A DNA stretch of 49,881 nucleotides from Phoronis australis. Lineage: Eukaryota; Phoronida; Phoronidae. Below are positions 46,601-49,881 of this stretch, piece after piece. The position numbers were made by a program, and so were the translations under genes. Positions within the stretch are counted from its first letter, which is position 1. Each line of letters opens with the position of its first letter. The notes beneath the pieces were generated by a model that was not told the DNA's origin, made no database searches, and was given only the letters and a program-made list of their open reading frames with translations. The stretch is taken from positions 19,037 to 68,917 of the forward strand of contig NMRA01000327.1 of assembly GCA_002633005.1 (NCBI GenBank), written 5' to 3'.

Positions 46601-49070
46601 CAACAGCATGTCTTGCTTGATTATTATGCAAAACGTCAGAAGAAATAATTCAAGTTCTAAAATAGAAAGTGTTAACACGCCAGGATTTAGTTTTCTTCAA
46701 GTGCACTGTGCCCTGGGTGAAGCTCAAAGCAGGAGACAGAGGTAGTATGTTTGGCGTGTTACACCATTTGAGACTTTCATTTAAAACAGATGTTGAAAGC
46801 CATTGTCATTACCTATAAAACGTAAGATGCCTGTCAATATGAAGTTGCATTAAAAATGCAAGGTTTCATTGCAATACAATTTTTATTGACTTTTGTCTCA
46901 TTAACTGTTAAACAGTTTTCATCTCGGACTCTTTTTATCTTTCTTTTACAAGACGAAGATTTTCAGTGATGGATAATGTCATAAATATGTAATGTTCTAA
47001 AAGCAGGTGAAGTGGCATAGTTGATAACTTACCCTGATTCAGTGCTGCCACCTATGGACCTGGCTAACTTCCCTAAAGCTTTGGAGTAATCATCCTCTAT
47101 CTTGGACCTATAAGAAGAAAGAGCTTAGCATGATACAGGAACTCAGGGGAAAATTCTAGAAATGCAATCAATACTATCATCACTACTTTATGGTATTGAA
47201 TATTATAACTTACAAAACATACATGAATTTAATGCATTTCTTAAAGATAAAACTGGAGATGCAAAAAGGACAAACATTGACAAGGCTTTGGTCCATTTTT
47301 TCTTTGCAAAAGAAAGTATCAACCAAGTGTTACCACTACATGATTGAGAAAAGATCTATTCACCTTTGTTTCAGAAAGTCTTCAAAACTTTTACACATTC
47401 CTCGACCATCTTTGAGCCTTTTACACAAAATGTCAAACCCAAGAGTACTGTTGAAATCATGTTCCTGAAATATAACAACACTGTACAATGCAATAAAATG
47501 AAATTCAATACAACACAAAAATGACATGTTTCCCCAAGAAATTGATTGAAAAGTACTGCACAAAAGAAGAATTATAATACATCTCAAAAACTGGCTTGAC
47601 TGGTGTTGAAAGACGAGAAGTCAAATCAACAACCATTAATATTTAAGCCAACACTTAAGACAGGAGAATGACTGTAAATGTAGGTCTTTCATTTCATTTA
47701 ACATTCTATAAAGACTTCTGGGGTATCTATCCAAGAAGTCTTCATCCTACCCCATGTGATTTGGTTGAAAAATGGCTGCATCTGCGATTTTGTTGATATG
47801 AAAGTACGCATCAGAAAGAAATCTTGATTATGTTAACTACAACCGTCCATCGAGGTTCAACTTGGTACCTATTTAAGGCGTGGCTCCATCTGTTCATTGG
47901 TCGTTCATGTGATTGCCATAACTATCCCTAAAAAATCTGGGTCCTTAGCTTTTTGTCTGAGCTTCTAAAATTTGAAAGCTAATGGTCCATTAGATGACTA
48001 GCTAGTTTTAATTAAAGTATATTCCTGAGCAATTGTAAAAAAGTTTGCGCTGCTATGTTGGGTTGTATGAAACAGTTCCAAATAGAGACTAAACTAAGTT
48101 CCCTAAACCTACTGTGTATTTGTGGACTTGCAAAAACACTCATTGTCCTTCGTTCTGCTGTTTTAGTTTCATTACTTGGTCAACTTTTGGCTTTGATACA
48201 AATCGAGAGTGAGCTCAACATTGAATTTGCAATATTATCAAAACTATTTAGGGATCTTTTCATGCAACACTCCTAACTTATGGACTAAGTCTCTAATTAT
48301 TTTCATTGAATTCAGGGCTCAGTTTTTATTAGAAATTGTCATAAGTCGATGAGGAAGTCATAATAAAGATAAAATGAAAGAGTAAACAAAGATACGGACA
48401 GGCAAAAGATTTATACCCGGCACTGGAGCTCACAACAAATTATATAGTGCAAAAATCCATTAACTATACAAACTGTTATTGGCCAGAGAACCAAAACTGA
48501 AACAGAAACTCAGACTTTGCCAACTTCAGATACCTGGAAATCCAGAATTTTTTTAACAAAAAACAAGAATGCAAACCAAATGAATGGTTTGGCTTATTCT
48601 AAAACAACATTAAACCAAACAGGCATGCTTTCTGTCAACAAAAAAGTGTTGTTTTGGGTTACTCACATTATGAAATTGGCCTCACTGAACTAGTTAATTA
48701 AGTTAAACCCTCAAAATAGGTGTGACATCTGGGCTTGAAAGGAATTGGCAGTTTGTAATTGATTGATTGATTTTTTAGACCAAGCTCATCAAAACTTCAG
48801 ATCAAGAACTGTTAGTTGTTCTCAAGACCAGAGATCACTTAGAAACTGAGTTTAAGATACCAAGTCACTGACTGATATTGAAAAAGCAAAACTTGATCGA
48901 GACAATTTGCACAAGCAGTCTAAATCAAAAGTTGTTTTGTGACAGAAAGCACTGGTTAATATTAGTTGGTCAACTAATAAACGATGTTTTATTGACTTTC
49001 CTCAACCACCAGAACATCAGAATGAAAAACTTACCCAAAAAGAGTCCACGAACCCCGGTTTTACAGTCAT
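29408..49070 (-). CDS. PSTPIP1: PSTPIP-type F-BAR/SH3 adaptor, 13 coding exons
   Basis: Coding exons in gene order on the minus strand: 49035-49070, 47364-47464, 47033-47107, 46276-46417, 45885-45947, 42957-43061, 42393-42438, 40788-40867, 39933-40031, 37000-37096, 34832-34984, 31477-31580, 29408-29566. They total 1260 nt, giving 419 residues plus stop; human PSTPIP1 has 416. All phases agree. The protein starts MTVKPGFVDSFW and continues EHDFNSTLGFDILCKRLKDG, the typical PSTPIP opening of a membrane-bending F-BAR domain. Vertebrate PSTPIPs link PEST-type phosphatases, WASP and actin at the membrane. The Trp known to bind PEST phosphatases (W232 in human) appears as W234 in EMWIHTN. The animal may have one PSTPIP covering both vertebrate paralogues, so the '1' in the symbol is provisional. 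Confidence 0.92.
29745..30140. repeat. About 29-bp minisatellite (right-hand intron of the PSTPIP-type gene, part 1)
   Basis: Roughly a dozen copies of ACAGCAGCAGACATCTGACA followed by TACAACCCT, with variants, lie in the intron between the last two coding exons. The same family resumes at 30735. Confidence 0.9.
30735..31010. repeat. About 29-bp minisatellite, part 2
   Basis: The CCTACAGCAGCAGACATCTG units of 29745-30140 continue here and change to a variant with a CCATACACTAACTGACATCTG insert. About 600 bases of unrelated sequence (30141-30734) separate the two parts; it ends GAAATCCTGGATGAAGCCCT. Confidence 0.88.
32262..32407. repeat. Tandem repeat with GTTGGGCCAAGTACATCA core
   Basis: Four imperfect copies (GTTGGGCCAAGTACATCACC, GTGGGGCTAAGTACATCACT, GTTGGGCCAAGTACACCGTC, GTTGGGCCACGTACATCACT) end where the LINE relic begins, so the LINE probably inserted into or beside it. 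Confidence 0.8.
32408..34565 (+). mobile_element. 5'-truncated, decayed L1/Tx1-like LINE relic
   Basis: A reverse transcriptase begins at FLDFCKAYDTIKWDFIFQAL (about 32420). It has GVRQGDSLSGPLFCLAVEV and the catalytic QYADDTTLFL, then typical C-terminal text such as SLLGMINVIKTFALSKIIYV, and breaks in frame near 33120-33170. Later pieces read VVWNNKNILINRRTVFFNSF (33258-33599) and LPPHIYSRKRSKQ (33631-33903), then a knuckle-like CASCGTVETFNHMFVE. It ends near an A-rich tail (about 34540-34562). It lies antisense in the PSTPIP-type intron between coding exons 11 and 12. Frameshifts and stops make it inactive. Confidence 0.9.
33921..34144. repeat. 32-bp tandem repeat inside the LINE relic
   Basis: Seven copies of a 32-base unit (GTGGAACTGTTGAGACTTTT then AACCATATGTTT) start at 33921, 33953, 33985, 34017, 34049, 34081 and 34113. 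They are derived from the LINE knuckle coding sequence, which resumes afterwards in GTGGAATGTGG. Copies are almost identical. Confidence 0.95.
34611..34676. repeat. (GT)n microsatellite
   Basis: A run of GT dinucleotides with a few GC interruptions directly follows the LINE relic. Confidence 0.95.
34985..35200. repeat. About 45-bp minisatellite beside a PSTPIP-type exon
   Basis: About five copies of GAGCTGTAACACAGAAACTT then TAAAAGTGAACACTAGGG follow immediately to the right of exon 34832-34984. On the minus strand they sit just before that exon's acceptor, and their GAGCTG core repeats the acceptor boundary sequence (GAG|CTGCAAAACAG). Confidence 0.85.
35500..36235. repeat. Degenerate interspersed repeats with CACCAGGGG or CACTAGAGGGTGC cores
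   Basis: Blocks of the form 'CCACCAGGGGAGGCTACAGCAGTCGAA ... AGTTTCATTG' recur with drift (about 35725 and 35855), and the stretch ends in GACATCTGGACAGGATGATGA followed by a GTGTGTATTTGCGTGTATGCG run. They resemble the repeats at 40230-41845. Confidence 0.55.
36380..36540. mobile_element. 161-bp MITE with TIRs and a 5-bp target duplication
   Basis: The left end is CACTGGCGGATTTAGAGGGG and the right end is the reverse complement of CAGGGGCGGATCCAGGAT. ATCAG lies directly outside both ends (36375-36379 and 36541-36545). The inside is G-rich on the left and C-rich on the right, with a run of 12 C. No coding capacity exists; mobilisation would need a transposase from elsewhere. The superfamily is not assigned. 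Confidence 0.85.
38187..39725. mobile_element. TA-flanked DNA transposon with TIRs and sub-terminal repeats, containing the assembly gap
   Basis: CCGTAATCGTTCGGGTTAAC at 38187 is preceded by TA. Its exact reverse complement ends at 39725 and is followed by TA. Sub-terminal blocks GGTTAACCGCCC(A/T), TCCCCGATTTTTT and GATTTAACCGCCCACTGCTC are repeated several times at both ends in the same orientation. The 759 N at 38388-39146 fall inside, so the true length and any transposase are unknown. The TA duplication again suggests a mariner/pogo-type mechanism. It sits in the PSTPIP-type intron between coding exons 9 and 10. Confidence 0.85.
38388..39146. other. Assembly gap (759 N)
   Basis: All bases are N. 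Two long frames covering it are artefacts of translating N as an unknown residue. Confidence 0.99.
40230..41845. repeat. Degenerate interspersed repeats with GCCACTAGGGGGCAC cores
   Basis: Cores such as ATTGCCACTAGGGGGCACA (about 41220 and 41640), TACCACTAGAAGGCGCCAAA (41352) and GGGCCACTAGGTGGCACAAA (41498) recur about every 150-280 bases. Each is followed by CATCCG...GTCGTCATC and CCAAATTTCATGAAAATC-like text. The block ends with GACAGACAGAGATGACGGCA and a hairpin (GCACCCACATA...TATGTGGGGGC) at about 41810-41840. PSTPIP-type exon 40788-40867 is embedded in it. Confidence 0.65.
43774..43968. repeat. About 48-bp minisatellite, interrupted array (part 1)
   Basis: Four copies of a unit based on GTAGAGGATGNCANGGGATAGCCAGC and TGTACAGTGACACTTGGATG occur here. 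A further copy (GTGTAGAGGATGTCAAGGGA) is found at 45587-45625, so about 1.6 kb (43969-45586) separates parts of one array. Confidence 0.85.
43969..45586. other. Sequence separating two parts of a minisatellite, unidentified
   Basis: This 1.6-kb block lies in the PSTPIP-type intron between coding exons 5 and 6. It has higher CpG in its first third (about 44000-44520) than its surroundings, which suggests a separate origin. I recognise no transposase, and clear terminal inverted repeats were not seen. It could be a decayed mobile element. Confidence 0.4.
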
Positions 49071-49294
49071 ATTGAATGTAGTTGTAGAAACTTGGCTGGT
49101 TATAAACCAGGAAACTTCTGATTAGTTCCGGGTTTCTCTGCTGGTTCCCAATAAACACTGAAACGAAAAATCAGAAATAAAACCAGTGTGACCTACTTCA
49201 GAAACCTCGTTTTGTGCGAGACTAGGAGCACACTGGCGAGCGTGAGTGAGAAGTTTGTGTGTCGGCTAATCGTCTCCAGTTTGAACTCTACAAA
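49071..49294. promoter_or_regulatory. Putative bidirectional promoter between the PSTPIP-type gene and FAH
   Basis: Only 224 bases separate the two divergent start codons, so this segment must hold both 5' UTRs and both start regions. Its right half is locally richer in CpG (GGCGAGCG, GTCGG, ATCGTC) than the surrounding introns, and I see no clear TATA box. A possible acceptor (TTTCAG at about 49151-49156, minus strand) could mean the PSTPIP 5' UTR is spliced, with an earlier start further right. Confidence 0.45.
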
Positions 49295-49375
49295 ATGTCT
49301 TTCGTGGATGTAAACCCGGACAGTCATTTCCCTATCAACAATCTACCATATGGCGTGTTTTCAAGTGCTGACAAT
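49295..49375 (+). CDS. FAH: Fumarylacetoacetase, first coding exon (gene continues beyond window)
   Basis: The exon encodes 27 residues beginning MSFVDVNPDSHFPINNLPYG and ends at a consensus donor (GTAAGT at 49376) in phase 0. The SHFPINNLPYGVF block is the hallmark N-terminus of fumarylacetoacetase (human SDFPIHNLPYGVF), and the human gene also has a first exon of about this length. The enzyme performs the last step of tyrosine breakdown, splitting fumarylacetoacetate into fumarate and acetoacetate in the cytosol. The remaining exons are not in the remaining 500 bases, where I see no further FAH-like exon. A 5' fragment of an intact gene is the simplest reading. Confidence 0.9.
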
Positions 49376-49719
49376 GTAAGTATGGTAGTTATTCGACCTT
49401 GTCTCCCTGTAGCCAGAGCCAGCTAGCTGTAGACTGTCGTCAAAATACAGGTAGGACCACAGGCGTCCTCAGCTTCTGATCGTCCCAATACACTACATAT
49501 AATACTACAAGGTAGGACACTCCTGACTAGAAATTCCACGGGTGCTTCATTTCAGCCGTCCATAGCAAACATAAAACTCAATAAATTTACACAAAACAGA
49601 GGTTTAACAAACCATGAAGAATTGTTCTTTTTCCCAATACCATTCACGGTGTCCTGTTCCGGCGACTTCGTAAGAAATTCGCAGTCAAAGAACAAAAATG
49701 TTCACAAAAAACCCCCGCG

Positions 49720-49881
49720 CACGTCCATCGGTTGCCGCTCGAGGTCAAGGACGGTACGGAAATTGCCGGTGAGTTACGGAAGTACCGACATCGGTCGCGT
49801 AAAGTCACGATGTCGGTACTTCCGTAACTCACCGGCAATTTCCGTACCGTCCTTGACCTCGAGCGGCAACCGATGGACGTG
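49720..49881. repeat. Perfect inverted repeat, 74-bp arms, at the window end
   Basis: Arm 49720-49793 and arm 49808-49881 are perfect reverse complements around a 14-base loop. The left arm starts CACGTCCATCGGTTGCCGCT. The second arm ends exactly at the last base of the window, so the repeat may extend further. It lies in FAH intron 1 and is far more CpG-rich than its surroundings. Confidence 0.97.

Larger units (their letters stand above)
39933..49070 (-). other. F-BAR domain (exons 1-9) of the PSTPIP-type adaptor
   Basis: Residues about 10-260 form the F-BAR helices. Landmarks are GFDILCKRLKDGRGMCKSFE, DDYSKALGKLARSIGG, SLRKSWDEIKHQTEAI, VRKYQTAKQQLYKKTMD, ARKEWEISMENACR and RFQELEESRIQFLRNEMW. 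The exon at 40788-40867 is too short to stand out by itself. I found it because the phases of its neighbours required it, and its sequence (LEDARKEWE) fills the expected gap. Exon 1 codes only 12 residues and exon 7 is only 46 nt, so automatic predictors may miss both. F-BAR domains dimerise and bind acidic membranes through Lys/Arg on the concave face. Confidence 0.9.

Noticed and set aside
48970-49158. Minus-strand frame FIGNQQRNPELIRSFLVYNQ
   Set aside because: Another frame of the same region reads MTVKPGFVDSFW and joins the PSTPIP exon in phase; the longer frame is out of phase with that splice.
1-49881. CRISPR array, operon or prokaryotic system
   Set aside because: All three genes are spliced animal genes; the tandem arrays have no spacer structure.

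Overview
This is an AT-rich, intron-rich animal nuclear sequence. Genes are split into many short exons with GT-AG introns, and introns and spacers are full of minisatellites, small inverted-repeat DNA transposons and a decayed LINE. Gene content and repeat style suggest an invertebrate bilaterian, plausibly a lophotrochozoan, but the sequence alone does not fix the species. The window has one 759-base run of N (38388-39146) and a single N at 15309.

Three protein-coding genes can be supported. (1) On the plus strand, 1409-25700 holds a complete Nek9-type (Nercc1) protein kinase gene. I reconstructed it as 29 coding exons with consistent phases and an inferred product of 1379 residues. Its order is an acidic N-terminus, a domain resembling the bacterial DUF4347 family, a NEK kinase, an RCC1 propeller, a long Ser/basic linker and a C-terminal coiled coil. 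(2) On the minus strand, 29408-49070 holds a complete PSTPIP-type F-BAR/SH3 adaptor gene of 13 coding exons (419 residues), convergent with the kinase gene. (3) At 49295-49375 on the plus strand is the first coding exon of fumarylacetoacetase (FAH), which starts 224 bases from the PSTPIP start codon in head-to-head orientation. A possible exon of a further minus-strand gene lies at 147-235.

Layout: 1-1408 is the upstream region of the kinase gene, with an 8-copy 39-bp array. 1409-25700 is the kinase gene; its introns carry a TA-flanked transposon (11536-12940), a transposase relic (about 18620-20129) and several tandem arrays. 25829-29407 is the convergent spacer. 29408-49070 is the adaptor gene, whose introns hold minisatellites, an antisense LINE relic (32408-34565), a 161-bp MITE (36380-36540), a second TA-flanked transposon containing the gap (38187-39725), and degenerate interspersed repeats. 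49071-49294 is the putative bidirectional promoter. The window ends inside a perfect 74-bp-arm hairpin (49720-49881).

The three genes are not an obvious functional unit: a mitotic/centrosomal kinase, a membrane-curving cytoskeletal adaptor and a tyrosine-catabolism enzyme. The most unusual features are the DUF4347-like domain in front of a NEK kinase, which keeps a His and a Cys at the family's signature positions, and the four introns of this gene in which a tandem repeat begins at or across the 5' splice site. One of those supplies a second in-frame donor 39 nucleotides downstream.
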